Part shown: positions 34,740 through 45,749 of the stretch, piece by piece
Numbering within the stretch: position 1 is the first letter of the stretch
How the letters are laid out: each line of letters opens with the position of its first letter
Assembly (NCBI GenBank): GCA_024235855.1
Contig: JACKLN010000002.1
Location: 186,001 to 250,000 of the forward strand
Reading direction: 5' to 3'
DNA: 64,000 nucleotides
DNA from: Burkholderiaceae bacterium
Lineage (GTDB): Bacteria > Pseudomonadota > Gammaproteobacteria > Burkholderiales > Burkholderiaceae_C
The notes under the pieces: model-generated
Seen by the model: the letters and a program-made list of their open reading frames with translations, nothing else
What the model was told of the DNA's origin: nothing
The model's database searches: none
Made by a program: the position numbers and the translations under genes

Positions 34740-35930
34740 ATGAAACGCAATGTCCTGGCGATTTCGATGATGTCGGTGGCCCTGCTGGCCGCCTGTGGCA
34801 AGAAGGAAGAGGCCCCGGCCCCCGCGGCGGCACCGGCGCCGGCGCCGGCCGTGGAGACCATGACGGTCAAGATCGGTCACGTCGGCCCGACCAGCGGCGC
34901 GATTGCGCACCTCGGCAAGGACAACGAGAACGGCGCCCGCATGGCCATCGACGAGCTCAACGCCAAGGGCATGATGATCGGCGGCAAGAAGGTGACCTTC
35001 GAACTGCTGGCCGAGGACGACGCCGCCGACCCGAAGCAGGGCACGGCCGCCGCGCAGAAGCTGGTCGACAGCAAGGTCAACGGCGTCATCGGCCACCTGA
35101 ACTCCGGCACCACGATCCCGGCCTCGAAGCTGTACAGCGACGCCGGCATCCCGCAGATCTCGCCGTCGGCGACCAACCCGAAGTACACCCGCCAGGGCTA
35201 CAAGACGGCCTTCCGCATGGTGGCCGACGACACCCAGCTCGGCGGCACGCTCGGCAAGTACGCCGTGACCACCGTGGGCGCCAAGACCGTGGCCGTGGTC
35301 GATGACCGCACCGCCTACGGCCAGGGCGTGGCCGAGGAGTTCGCCAAGGGCGTGGAAGCGGCCGGCGGCAAGATCGTCAGCACCCAGTTCACCACCGACA
35401 AGGCGACGGACTTCACCGCCATCCTGACCGCCATCAAGAAGGAGAAGCCCGACGTCATCTTCTTCGGCGGCATGGACGCCGTGGCCGGCCCGATGCTGCG
35501 CCAGATGAAGCAGCTGGGCATCAAGGCCAAGTTCATGGGCGGCGACGGCATCTGCTCTGGCGCGCTGCCCGAGCTGGCCGCCGGCACGATGGCCGACGAA
35601 GGCGTGATCTGCGCCGAAGCCGGTGGCGTGGAAGGTGAGGAGAAGGTCGGCCTCGACAAGTTCAAGGCCGATTTCCAGGCCAAGTTCGGTGCTGAGGTGC
35701 AGATCTATGCGCCGTACGTCTACGACGCCGTGATGGTGATGGCTGCCGCGATGGAGAAGGCCGGTTCGGCCGACCCGGCCACCTACCTGCCGGTGCTGGC
35801 CGCCACCGACGGCTACAAGGGTGTGACGGGCACGATCGCCTTCGACGAGAAGGGCGACATCAAGAACGGCGCGCTGACGCTCTACACCTACAAGGCTGGC
35901 AAGCGTGAGCAGCTGGCTGTCGTGCGCTGA
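34740..35930 (+). CDS. Branched-chain amino-acid ABC transporter substrate-binding lipoprotein (LivK-like)
   Basis: The 396-residue protein has a lipoprotein leader with lipobox L-L-A-A-C at residues 16-20, so Cys20 is lipidated and anchors the mature protein. An Ala/Pro linker follows, then a periplasmic-binding fold type I (VKIGHVGPTSG near 43, HLNSGTTIPASKLYSDAGIPQISPSATNP near 119, VDDRTAYGQGVAEEF near 188). It binds leucine-type amino acids or related compounds. No permease or ATPase genes are adjacent, so it is an orphan binding protein that must use a distant Liv system. It ends in a strong terminator. Confidence 0.93.
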   Translation: MKRNVLAISMMSVALLAACGKKEEAPAPAAAPAPAPAVETMTVKIGHVGPTSGAIAHLGKDNENGARMAIDELNAKGMMIGGKKVTFELLAEDDAADPKQGTAAAQKLVDSKVNGVIGHLNSGTTIPASKLYSDAGIPQISPSATNPKYTRQGYKTAFRMVADDTQLGGTLGKYAVTTVGAKTVAVVDDRTAYGQGVAEEFAKGVEAAGGKIVSTQFTTDKATDFTAILTAIKKEKPDVIFFGGMDAVAGPMLRQMKQLGIKAKFMGGDGICSGALPELAAGTMADEGVICAEAGGVEGEEKVGLDKFKADFQAKFGAEVQIYAPYVYDAVMVMAAAMEKAGSADPATYLPVLAATDGYKGVTGTIAFDEKGDIKNGALTLYTYKAGKREQLAVVR

Positions 35931-35950
35931 CCTCCGCGCCGATGCATGAG

Positions 35951-35976
35951 AAGGCGCCCGCAAGGGCGCCTTTTTC
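35951..35976 (+). terminator. Rho-independent terminator after the binding-lipoprotein gene
   Basis: A 9-bp perfect stem (AAGGCGCCC with GGGCGCCTT, GCAA tetraloop) is followed by TTTTT and CC. It starts 20 bases after the stop of the binding-lipoprotein gene and ends 16 bases before the next gene. This is the clearest intrinsic terminator on the + strand in the window. Confidence 0.93.
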
Positions 35977-35991
35977 CTTTCCGGCCTGCCG

Positions 35992-37299
35992 ATGACGAAC
36001 CACCGGGACTGGCGCGACGCCGTCTACGAGCGCCTGGCCGGCGACGACGATGGCCGTGTCTGCGCGGCGATCTCCGACGACGCCTGCCGGGAAGCCCCGG
36101 GCAACTTCCTGCGCCTGGGAGCGGCCAATGCACTGACGGCGCTGGCCGACAGCGTGGCCAGCGCCAAGACCACGCTGCCCTGGCTGCTGGCGCAGCTCGG
36201 TTCACCCGCGGGACTGACCGCGCTGCTGGTGCCGCTGCGCGAGTCCGGCTCGATGCTGCCGCAGCTGCTGCTGGGTGCGGCGGTCCGCCGCATGCCGGTG
36301 CGCAAGCACGTGTGGGTGGCCTGTGCGGTGGTGCAGGCGCTGAGCCTCGCCGGCATGGCGGCTGCGGCGCTGTGGCTGCAGGGCCTGACGGCAGGTCTGG
36401 CGGTGATCGCCTGCCTGGCGGTGTTCAGCCTGGCGCGTGCCGGTGGCTCCATGAGCTACAAGGACGTGCTGGGCAAGACGATCCCGAAGACGCGCCGGGG
36501 CCGCCTGTCGGGCTGGATCGCGGCACTGGCGGGCGGAGGCGCCCTGGCCATCGGCGTCGCGCTCGCCGGCCTGTCGGCCCAGGCGCCGGTGACGCTGTTC
36601 GTGGCGCTGCTCGTGGCCGCGGCAGGCTGCTGGGGGGTGGCGGCGGCGGTGTTCGCGCGCATCGTCGAGGCGCCGGGCGCGTCCGAGGGCGCCGCGGGCG
36701 GCTGGGCCGCCGTGCTGGCGTCGCTGCGCCTGCTGCGGGACGACGTGGCCCTGCGCCGGTTCGTGGCTGCGCGTGCGCTGGCCCTGGGATCGGCGTTGTC
36801 GGCGCCGCTGGTGGTGGCGCTGGCGCGCGACGCCCAGGGCGGCGGTGTGGGCTGGCTCGGCCTGTTCATCGCGCTCGAGGGCGTGGCCGCGCTGGTGAGC
36901 GCGCCGCTGTGGGGCCGCTGGGCCGACGACGACAGCCCGCGCGTGTTCACCCTGGCGTCGGGTGCGGCCGGCGTGCTGGCGATCGTGGCCGCCACGCTGG
37001 TGGGCGCCGGTGCACCGCTGGCCTGGCAGGCGGCGGGGTTGCCGCTGCTGTTCCTGGGCCTCGGGGTGGCGCATGCCGGCGTGCGCCTGGCGCGCAAGAC
37101 CTACCTGGTGGACATCGCCACCGGCGACCGACGCACCGAGTACACCGCGGTCAGCAACTCCGTGATCGGGCTGGTGCTGCTGGGGGCGGGGGCCGTCGGC
37201 GCGCTGGCGGCCAGCGTCTCGATCCCGGCCACGCTGGGCGTGCTGGGCCTGGGCAGCCTGGCCGGCGCCGCGCTGGCCCGGCGCTGGGCCCCGGCCTGA
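35992..37299 (+). CDS. MFS transporter
   Basis: The 435-residue membrane protein has a long cytoplasmic N-terminus (about 35 residues), then about 12 hydrophobic segments of MFS type. The loops contain RRMPVRKHVW and KTIPKTRRGRLSGW (middle loop), and the second half has WGRWADDDSPR, an MFS motif-A variant. It is probably an efflux or sugar/organic-acid permease of the YfcJ/Bcr-like kind, but no specificity is visible. It stands alone, between the terminator and the convergent glgP gene. Confidence 0.78.
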   Translation: MTNHRDWRDAVYERLAGDDDGRVCAAISDDACREAPGNFLRLGAANALTALADSVASAKTTLPWLLAQLGSPAGLTALLVPLRESGSMLPQLLLGAAVRRMPVRKHVWVACAVVQALSLAGMAAAALWLQGLTAGLAVIACLAVFSLARAGGSMSYKDVLGKTIPKTRRGRLSGWIAALAGGGALAIGVALAGLSAQAPVTLFVALLVAAAGCWGVAAAVFARIVEAPGASEGAAGGWAAVLASLRLLRDDVALRRFVAARALALGSALSAPLVVALARDAQGGGVGWLGLFIALEGVAALVSAPLWGRWADDDSPRVFTLASGAAGVLAIVAATLVGAGAPLAWQAAGLPLLFLGLGVAHAGVRLARKTYLVDIATGDRRTEYTAVSNSVIGLVLLGAGAVGALAASVSIPATLGVLGLGSLAGAALARRWAPA

Positions 37300-37315
37300 C
37301 GTCGACCGGCGTCCG

Positions 37316-39745
<2,430 letters not shown>

Positions 39746-39834
39746 TGCAGTCCAGGAGTGTGGGCAGGCCGGGCGAAGGTAGCAATTTTCAGCCCAGGCC
39801 GTTGTGCCCACAGCTGGTGCCAGGAGACAACGGC

Positions 39835-41130
39835 ATGAACACCTACGACCTTGCCCGCAACCTCGACCTGCCCAAGCGCGCCGTCGCGCTGGTGCTGGCC
39901 GGCGGCCGCGGCAGCCGGCTGAAGAACCTGACCGACCGCCGCGCCAAGCCCGCGGTGTACTTCGGTGGCAAGTTCCGCATCATCGACTTCGCGCTCAGCA
40001 ACTGCCTGAACTCCGGCATCCGGCGCATCGGCGTGATCACGCAGTACAAGAGCCACAGCCTGCTGCGCCACCTGCAGCGCGGCTGGGCCTTCATGCGCCC
40101 GGAGATGCACGAGTTCGTGGACCTGCTGCCGGCCCAGCAGCGCGTGGACGAGGAAAGCTGGTACCGCGGCACCGCCGACGCCGTCTACCAGAACCAGGAC
40201 ATCGTGGCCGCCTACGGCGCCGACTACATCGTCGTGCTGGCCGGCGACCACATCTACAAGATGAACTATGCGCTGATGCTGGCCGACCACGTGGCCCACG
40301 GCCGCGAGGTCACCGTGGGCTGCATCGAGGTGCCGCGCATGGAGGCCACCGCCTTCGGCGTGATGGCCGTGGACGAGAAGCGCCGCATCCTCGATTTCGT
40401 CGAGAAGCCGGCCGACCCGCCGCCGATGCCGGGCAAGCCCGACCGCGCGCTGGCCAGCATGGGCATCTACATCTTCAACGCCCGCTACCTCTACCAGCAG
40501 CTCGAGCGCGACATTGCCGACCCGTCGTCGAGCCACGACTTCGGCAAGGACATCATCCCCTACGCGGTGAAGAAGGGCAGTGCGGTGGCCCACCCCTTCG
40601 ACCTCAGCTGCGTCGGCCAGCGCAGCGGCCACGAACCCTACTGGCGCGACGTGGGCACCATCGACGCCTACTGGGACGCCAACATCGACCTCACCGCCAC
40701 CGACCCGCTGCTCAACCTCTATGACACGCGCTGGCCCATCTGGACCTACCAGCCGCAGCTGCCGCCGGCCAAGTTCGTGCACAACGTCGACGACCGGCGC
40801 GGCATGGCCATCGAGTCGATGGTCTCGGGCGGCTGCATCGTCAGCGGCAGCGTGTTCCGTTCGGTGCTGTTTTCCACCGTGCGGGTGCACTCGTACAGCC
40901 AGGTGAACTGGTCCGTGCTGCTGCCGGGCGTGCAGGTCGGACGGCGTGCGCGGTTGAACCGCGTGGTCGTCGACCGCGGTTGCACCATCCCCGACGGCAT
41001 GGTCATCGGCGAGGACGCCGAGGCCGATGCGGCGCGCTTCTACCGCACCGAATCGGGCATCGTGCTCGTCACGCGCGAGATGCTGGCGCGCGCCGGCAGC
41101 GTGCAGGGCGTGATGCCGGAGGGCCATTGA
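39835..41130 (+). CDS. glgC: Glucose-1-phosphate adenylyltransferase
   Basis: The 431-residue enzyme makes ADP-glucose, the donor for glycogen. The N-terminal VLAGGRGSRLKNLTDRRAKPAVYFGGKFRIIDF (near residue 19) holds the catalytic Arg and ATP site. GTADAVYQNQD near 112 and GDHIYKMNY near 136 are substrate blocks, and a C-terminal left-handed beta-helix follows (about 305-400). An AGGAGA site precedes the ATG at 39835. It overlaps glgA by four bases (TTGA), so the two are tightly coupled. Confidence 0.95.
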   Translation: MNTYDLARNLDLPKRAVALVLAGGRGSRLKNLTDRRAKPAVYFGGKFRIIDFALSNCLNSGIRRIGVITQYKSHSLLRHLQRGWAFMRPEMHEFVDLLPAQQRVDEESWYRGTADAVYQNQDIVAAYGADYIVVLAGDHIYKMNYALMLADHVAHGREVTVGCIEVPRMEATAFGVMAVDEKRRILDFVEKPADPPPMPGKPDRALASMGIYIFNARYLYQQLERDIADPSSSHDFGKDIIPYAVKKGSAVAHPFDLSCVGQRSGHEPYWRDVGTIDAYWDANIDLTATDPLLNLYDTRWPIWTYQPQLPPAKFVHNVDDRRGMAIESMVSGGCIVSGSVFRSVLFSTVRVHSYSQVNWSVLLPGVQVGRRARLNRVVVDRGCTIPDGMVIGEDAEADAARFYRTESGIVLVTREMLARAGSVQGVMPEGH

Positions 41131-42584
41131 AGGTCCTGCACGTCGCCGCGGAGGTCTTCCCGCTGGTCAAGACCGGCGGCCTGGCCGACGTGGTCGCCGC
41201 GCTGCCGCCGGCGCTGGCGGCCCGCGGCGCCGACGTGCGCCTGCTGCTGCCCGGCCACCCCGCGGTGCTGGACGCGGTGCGTCATGCCAAGCCCGTGTGC
41301 ACGCTCGGCCCGCTGTTCGGCGCGCTGCGTGCCACGCTGCTGAAGGCGCGCATGCCGCGCACCGACCTGCCGGTGTACGTGATCGACGCGCCCTACCTCT
41401 ACCGGCGTGACGGCAACCCCTACCTGGGCCCCGACGGCCAGGAGTGGCCCGACAATCTGCAGCGCTACGCGGCGCTGGGCTACGTGGCCGCGCACCTGGG
41501 CTTCGGTGAGCTGGACGAGGCCTGGACCCCCGACGTGCTGCACACGCACGACTGGCACGCCGCCATGACCAGTGCCTACCTCGCGGCCCACCCGGCCACC
41601 GCCGCGGCGTCGGTCTACACCGTGCACAACCTGGCTTTCCAGGGCGTGTTCCCGCACGATGACGCGCGCCTGCTGGGCCTGCATGCGCGCTTCATGCAGC
41701 CCGCCGGGCTGGAGTACCACGGCCAGCTGTGCTTCATGAAGGCCGGGCTGAAGTTCGCCGACCGCGTCAGCACCGTCAGCCCCGGCTACGCGCGCGAGAT
41801 CGCCACCCCCGCCTTCGGTGCCGGGCTGGAGGGCGTGATCCAGAGCCGCGGTGGCGACGTGGTGGGCATCCTCAACGGCATCGACGACGCGGTGTGGAAC
41901 CCGGCCACCGACAGTGCGCTGGCCGCCCGCTACGCGCCCGACGCGATGGCCGGCAAGGCCGCGTGCAAGGCCGCGCTGCAGGCCGAGGCCGGGCTGGCCG
42001 AACGGCCCGACGCACCGGTGTTCACCGTGGTCAGCCGCCTCACGTCGCAGAAGGGCCTGGACCTGGTGCTGGCCGTGCTGCCGGAACTGCTGCGCCACGG
42101 CGCGCAGCTGGTGGTGCAGGGCGAAGGCGACCCGTCGCTGGAATCGGCCTTCGCGATCGCCGCCCATGCCCACCCCGGGGCGGTGGCGCTGCACGTGGGC
42201 TACGACGAGGCGCGGGCGCACCGGCTCATCGCCGGCGCCGACATGATCCTGGTGCCGTCGCGTTTCGAACCCTGCGGCCTGACGCAGCTCTACGGCCTGC
42301 GCTACGGCACCGTGCCGGTGGTGCGCCAGGTGGGCGGCCTGGCCGACACCGTGGCCGATGGTCACACCGGCTTCTGCTTCGGCGAGGCCACGCCGTTCGC
42401 GCTGCAGGGTGCCGTCGAGCGTGCGCTGGCCGCGTTCGGCGAACCCGCCCGCTGGCAGGCCCTGCAACAGGCCGGCATGGCACAGCACCTGGGCTGGGAC
42501 GGCCCGGCGCAGGCCTACCTGGCGCTGTACGACGATGCCTGCCGTGCCCGGCGCGAGCAGCCGCGCCTGCCGCCGCCGCTCTGA
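41127..42584 (+). CDS. glgA: Glycogen synthase (ADP-glucose type)
   Basis: The 485-residue GT5 enzyme extends glycogen chains from ADP-glucose. Its N-terminal KVLHVAAEVFPLVKTGGLADVVAALP (KTGGL is the ADP-glucose site, residues 15-19) comes directly after an unusual TTG start that overlaps the glgC stop. Other marks are HTHDWHAAM near 143, the EPCGLTQLYGLRYGTVPVVRQVGGLADTV block near 377, and R-L-T-x-Q-K-G-L near 304. The TTG start is required because the upstream ATG in frame would read through glgC with wrong content. Confidence 0.94.
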   Translation: MKVLHVAAEVFPLVKTGGLADVVAALPPALAARGADVRLLLPGHPAVLDAVRHAKPVCTLGPLFGALRATLLKARMPRTDLPVYVIDAPYLYRRDGNPYLGPDGQEWPDNLQRYAALGYVAAHLGFGELDEAWTPDVLHTHDWHAAMTSAYLAAHPATAAASVYTVHNLAFQGVFPHDDARLLGLHARFMQPAGLEYHGQLCFMKAGLKFADRVSTVSPGYAREIATPAFGAGLEGVIQSRGGDVVGILNGIDDAVWNPATDSALAARYAPDAMAGKAACKAALQAEAGLAERPDAPVFTVVSRLTSQKGLDLVLAVLPELLRHGAQLVVQGEGDPSLESAFAIAAHAHPGAVALHVGYDEARAHRLIAGADMILVPSRFEPCGLTQLYGLRYGTVPVVRQVGGLADTVADGHTGFCFGEATPFALQGAVERALAAFGEPARWQALQQAGMAQHLGWDGPAQAYLALYDDACRARREQPRLPPPL

Positions 42585-42598
42585 ACACCACCGAGACC

Positions 42599-43393
42599 AT
42601 GCCCCGCTTCGCCGCCAACATCAGTCTGATGTACACCGAATGGCCGTTCGCCGACCGCTTCGCGGCCGCGGCCGACGACGGCTTCGAGGCCGTCGAGTGC
42701 CAGTTCCCCTACGAGGTGCCGGCGGAGACGCTGGCCCGCCGGCGCGAGGCGGCGGGGGTCGAGCTGGTGCTGCTCAACGCACCACCCGGCCCGGCCGGGG
42801 CCCGCGGCATGGCGGCCGTGCCGGGGCAGGGGGCCGCCTTTCGAGCCAGCCTGCTGGAGCTGGCCTTGCCCTACGCGCAGGCCCTGGGCTGCCCGCGCGT
42901 GCACGTGATGTCCGGCTTCGTGCAGGACGGTCGGGAACGGGCAGACGTGCAGCCCACCCTGGTGGACAACCTGCGCTGGGCGGCGGATGAAGCCGCCCGG
43001 GCCGGCGTGACCCTGCTGATCGAACCCCTCAACGGCCGCGACAACCCGGGCTACTTCCTGAACCGGCAGGATCACGGGCACGAGATCGTGGCCGCCGTGG
43101 GCGCGCCAAACGTCGCCGTGCAGTTCGACCTCTATCACGCGCAGATCGTCGAGGGCGACCTCAGCGCCAAGCTGGCGCGCTACCTGGATCCGTCGCACCC
43201 GACGAAGGTGGGCCACCTGCAGGTTGCCGCCGTGCCCGACCGTGGCGAACCCGACGCCGGCGAACTGGCCTGGGGCCACCTGTTCTCGCTCATCGACCAG
43301 TTGGGCTGGCCGGGCTGGGTGGGTGCCGAGTACCGGCCGCGCGCCGGCACGCGCGCCGGGCTGGGCTGGTTCCAGCCCTGGCGCCGGCGTTGA
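42599..43393 (+). CDS. hyi: Hydroxypyruvate isomerase
   Basis: The 264-residue TIM-barrel protein of the xylose-isomerase-like family matches Hyi: RFAANISLMYTEWPFADRFAAAADDGFEAVECQFPYE at the N-terminus, LNAPPGPAGARGMAAVPG near residue 56, LIEPLNGRDNPGYFL near 138 and VQFDLYHAQIVEGDL near 178 (catalytic Glu and metal ligands). It interconverts hydroxypyruvate and tartronate semialdehyde in the glyoxylate/glycerate route. It lies 14 bases after glgA on the same strand, an uncommon partner for glycogen genes. It may just be read through. Confidence 0.92.
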   Translation: MPRFAANISLMYTEWPFADRFAAAADDGFEAVECQFPYEVPAETLARRREAAGVELVLLNAPPGPAGARGMAAVPGQGAAFRASLLELALPYAQALGCPRVHVMSGFVQDGRERADVQPTLVDNLRWAADEAARAGVTLLIEPLNGRDNPGYFLNRQDHGHEIVAAVGAPNVAVQFDLYHAQIVEGDLSAKLARYLDPSHPTKVGHLQVAAVPDRGEPDAGELAWGHLFSLIDQLGWPGWVGAEYRPRAGTRAGLGWFQPWRRR

Positions 43394-43396
43394 AAC

Positions 43397-44599
43397 TCAC
43401 CAGCTGACTTCGCGCTCCGGCGTGGCGCCGATGCGGTGGATGGACAGGTCGGCGCCCTGGAACTCCTGCTCGCGGTCCAGCCGCAGGCCCACCGTGGCAC
43501 GCAGCACGCCATAGACCACGAAGCCCGCCAGCAACGCCCACAGCACGCCCGCGGCCGTGCCCAGCACCTGGGCGCCGAAGCTCACGCCTCCACGCCCACC
43601 CAGCGCAGCCTGACCAAAGACGCCGGCGGCCAAGCTGCCCCAGGCGCCGCACAGGCCGTGCAGCGGCCAGACGCCCAGCACGTCGTCGATGCGCCAGCGG
43701 TTCTGCGTCAGCGTGAACAGGCCGACGAACAGCGCACCGGCCACCGCGCCCACCACCAGCGCGCCGCCAGGGTGCATCACGTCCGACCCCGCGCACACCG
43801 CCACCAGACCGGCCAACGGCCCGTTGTGCACGAAGCCCGGGTCGTTGCGGCCCAGCAGCGTGGCCGCCAGCGTGCCGCCGGCCATGGCCAGCAGCGAGTT
43901 CACCGCCACCAGGCCGGAGACGTTCTCCAGCGTCTGTGCGCTCATCACGTTGAAGCCGAACCAGCCCACGGTGAGCACCCAGGCGCCCAGGGCCAGGAAG
44001 GGGATGCTCGACGGCGGGTGGGCGCTGATGCCGCCGTCCTTGCGGTAGCGGTTGGCGCGCGGGCCCAGCAGCAGCACGGCCGCCAGCGCCACCCAGCCGC
44101 CGAAGGCGTGCACCACCAGGCTGCCGGCGAAATCGTGGAAGGGCGCACCGGCGATCGACTCGATGGCGGCCTGCAGGCCGAAGCGGTTGCCCCAGACCGC
44201 GCCTTCCAGCAGCGGGTAGGCCACACCGACCAGCACCGCGGTGGCGATCAGCTGCGGCCCGAAGCGCGAGCGTTCGGCGATGCCGCCGGAGATGATGGCC
44301 GGGATGGCCGCCGCGAAGGTCAGCAGGAAGAAGAACTTGACGAGCTCGTAGCCGTTGCGCTCGGCCAGCGTCTCCGCGCCGACCATGAAGCCCACGCCGT
44401 AGGCCACCGTGTAGCCGACGAAGAAGTACACGACCGTGGAGACCGAGAAGTCCACCAGGATCTTGACCAGCGCATTGACCTGGTTCTTCTGGCGGACGGT
44501 GCCCAGTTCCAGGAAGGCGAACCCGGCGTGCATGGCCAGCACCATGATGGCGCCGAGCAGGATGAAGAGGGCGTCAGCCGCCGGCTTGAAGGTCTCCAA
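43397..44599 (-). CDS. amt: Ammonium transporter (Amt family)
   Basis: The protein has about 400 residues with 11 membrane segments and the Amt features AFLELGTVRQKNQVNALVKILVDF near residue 28, HDFAGSLVVHAFGGWVALAA near 155 (one of the twin pore histidines), and PLHGLCGAWGSLAAGVFG near 310 (the second His). It lets NH3/NH4+ into the cell under nitrogen limitation. The preferred start is TTG at 44599 with a GGGAG site eight bases before. An ATG at 44635 has no good site. The sigma-54 promoter upstream fits this start. Confidence 0.92.
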   Translation of the reverse strand: METFKPAADALFILLGAIMVLAMHAGFAFLELGTVRQKNQVNALVKILVDFSVSTVVYFFVGYTVAYGVGFMVGAETLAERNGYELVKFFFLLTFAAAIPAIISGGIAERSRFGPQLIATAVLVGVAYPLLEGAVWGNRFGLQAAIESIAGAPFHDFAGSLVVHAFGGWVALAAVLLLGPRANRYRKDGGISAHPPSSIPFLALGAWVLTVGWFGFNVMSAQTLENVSGLVAVNSLLAMAGGTLAATLLGRNDPGFVHNGPLAGLVAVCAGSDVMHPGGALVVGAVAGALFVGLFTLTQNRWRIDDVLGVWPLHGLCGAWGSLAAGVFGQAALGGRGGVSFGAQVLGTAAGVLWALLAGFVVYGVLRATVGLRLDREQEFQGADLSIHRIGATPEREVSW

Positions 44600-44663
44600 G
44601 GGGGATCTCCCGGTGCAATGGCCCGGGCGATGCACCTGGGCAGTGTGTCAATGCACCAGGATT

Positions 44664-44680
44664 AGCAAGATATGTGCCAA
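44664..44680 (-). promoter_or_regulatory. Sigma-54 (-24/-12) promoter of amt
   Basis: On the minus strand TGGCAC-ATATC-TTGCT matches the sigma-54 consensus TGGCAC-N5-TTGCW exactly (GG at -24, GC at -12). It lies 65 bases before the TTG start of the ammonium transporter. It means transcription needs an enhancer-binding activator; for an ammonium transporter that is almost certainly NtrC. Confidence 0.92.
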
Positions 44681-44748
44681 CATGGTGCGCTGACGACCGA
44701 GCGGGATCGCACCTGAGGTGTGCGGTGGCGCCCCGAAATAGAGCGCGA

Positions 44749-44765
44749 TGCACCGATATGGTGGC
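44749..44765. promoter_or_regulatory. NtrC-type activator binding site
   Basis: TGCACC-GATAT-GGTGGC is a near-perfect dyad like the NtrC consensus TGCACC-N5-GGTGCA (one half-site mismatch). Its centre is about 91 bases upstream of the -12 of the amt promoter, a normal enhancer distance. A second, shorter dyad (GCACC-TGA-GGTG) lies nearby around 44709-44721. The site touches the 3' end of tRNA-Ser. Confidence 0.75.
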
Positions 44766-44849
44766 GGAAGCGGTGAGATTCGAACTCACGGACGGTTGCC
44801 CGTCGCCGGTTTTCAAGACCGGTGCAATCGACCACTCTGCCACGCTTCC
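44762..44849 (-). tRNA. tRNA-Ser (UGA)
   Basis: A complete 88-base class II tRNA on the minus strand with long variable arm and encoded CCA. The acceptor stem is GGAAGCG/CGCTTCC, the anticodon loop is CTTGAAA with anticodon TGA, and the T-loop is TTCGAAT. Its 3' end overlaps the NtrC-like site of the amt promoter by four bases. Confidence 0.97.
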
Positions 44850-44869
44850 GAGGGCCAGGATTCTAGGCG

Positions 44870-45694
44870 CTAGGTGCCCGGCCGCTGCGCCTGCGGGCAG
44901 GCGACCTGAACCACCTCGCGGCGCCCGCCGTCCACCCGTACCGCCGTGAGCGAGCCGCCCCACAGGCAGCCCGTGTCCAGCGCCAGCAGGTCCGGCCGCG
45001 CCATCAGCCCCAGCGTGCTCCAGTGGCCGAAGGCCACGGGCGTGCCCGCCGTTCGGCGGTGCGGGTGGTCGAACCAGGGCGCAAAGCCCGGAGGCGCGGC
45101 GGCGGCGCCGTCCTTGGTCGCAAACTCCAGCGTGCCGTCGGCGGCGCAGAAGCGGATGCGGGTGAGCACGTTGACCACGTGGCGCCAGCGGTCGGGCCCG
45201 TGCAGGGCCTGGTCCCAGCGTGCCGGCTGGTTGCCGTACATCACCTGCAGGAAGTCGCCGAGGTCCGGCCCGGCCAGCAGCGCTTCGACCTCGGCCGCCA
45301 GCGCCAGCGTCTCGTCCGCAGACCACGCCGGCACGACGCCGGCGTGCACGCACAGCCAGCCGGCGTGGCGCAGCGCCAGCTGACGCGTGCGCAGCCAGTC
45401 GAGCCAGGCTTCGCGGTCGGCCGCCTGCAGGATGCCGTCCAGCGTGTCGCTTCGGTGCGGTCGGCGCACGCCGTTCGCCACGGCCAGCAGGTGCAGGTCG
45501 TGGTTGCCCAGCAGGCAGCGCGCCGAGGCGCCATAGCCGCGCAGACGGCGCAGCACGGCCAGCGAGTCGGGGCCGCGGTTGACCAGGTCGCCGAGCAGGA
45601 CGATGACGTCGCGCGATGGCGAGAAGCCGATCTCGTCGAGCAGGCGGCCCAGCGCCGCATCGCAGCCCTGCACGTCGCCGATCAGGTAGTCCAT
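44870..45694 (-). CDS. apaH: Symmetrical bis(5'-nucleosyl)-tetraphosphatase
   Basis: The 274-residue enzyme hydrolyses diadenosine tetraphosphate (Ap4A) to two ADP and also removes NpnN caps from RNA. The metallophosphatase motifs are clear: GDVQGC at residues 6-11, GDLVNRGPDS near 35, GNHD near 63, and the late H-W-S near 224 with the VHAGV loop near 118. The ATG at 45694 aligns with the family start MDYLIGDVQG. It stands alone on the minus strand, upstream of tRNA-Ser. Confidence 0.95.
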   Translation of the reverse strand: MDYLIGDVQGCDAALGRLLDEIGFSPSRDVIVLLGDLVNRGPDSLAVLRRLRGYGASARCLLGNHDLHLLAVANGVRRPHRSDTLDGILQAADREAWLDWLRTRQLALRHAGWLCVHAGVVPAWSADETLALAAEVEALLAGPDLGDFLQVMYGNQPARWDQALHGPDRWRHVVNVLTRIRFCAADGTLEFATKDGAAAAPPGFAPWFDHPHRRTAGTPVAFGHWSTLGLMARPDLLALDTGCLWGGSLTAVRVDGGRREVVQVACPQAQRPGT

Positions 45695-45749
45695 GACACC
45701 GATTCTGCCGGTGGGCCCGGAGGGCAGGGGCAGCCGGGCTGTGTCGCGA

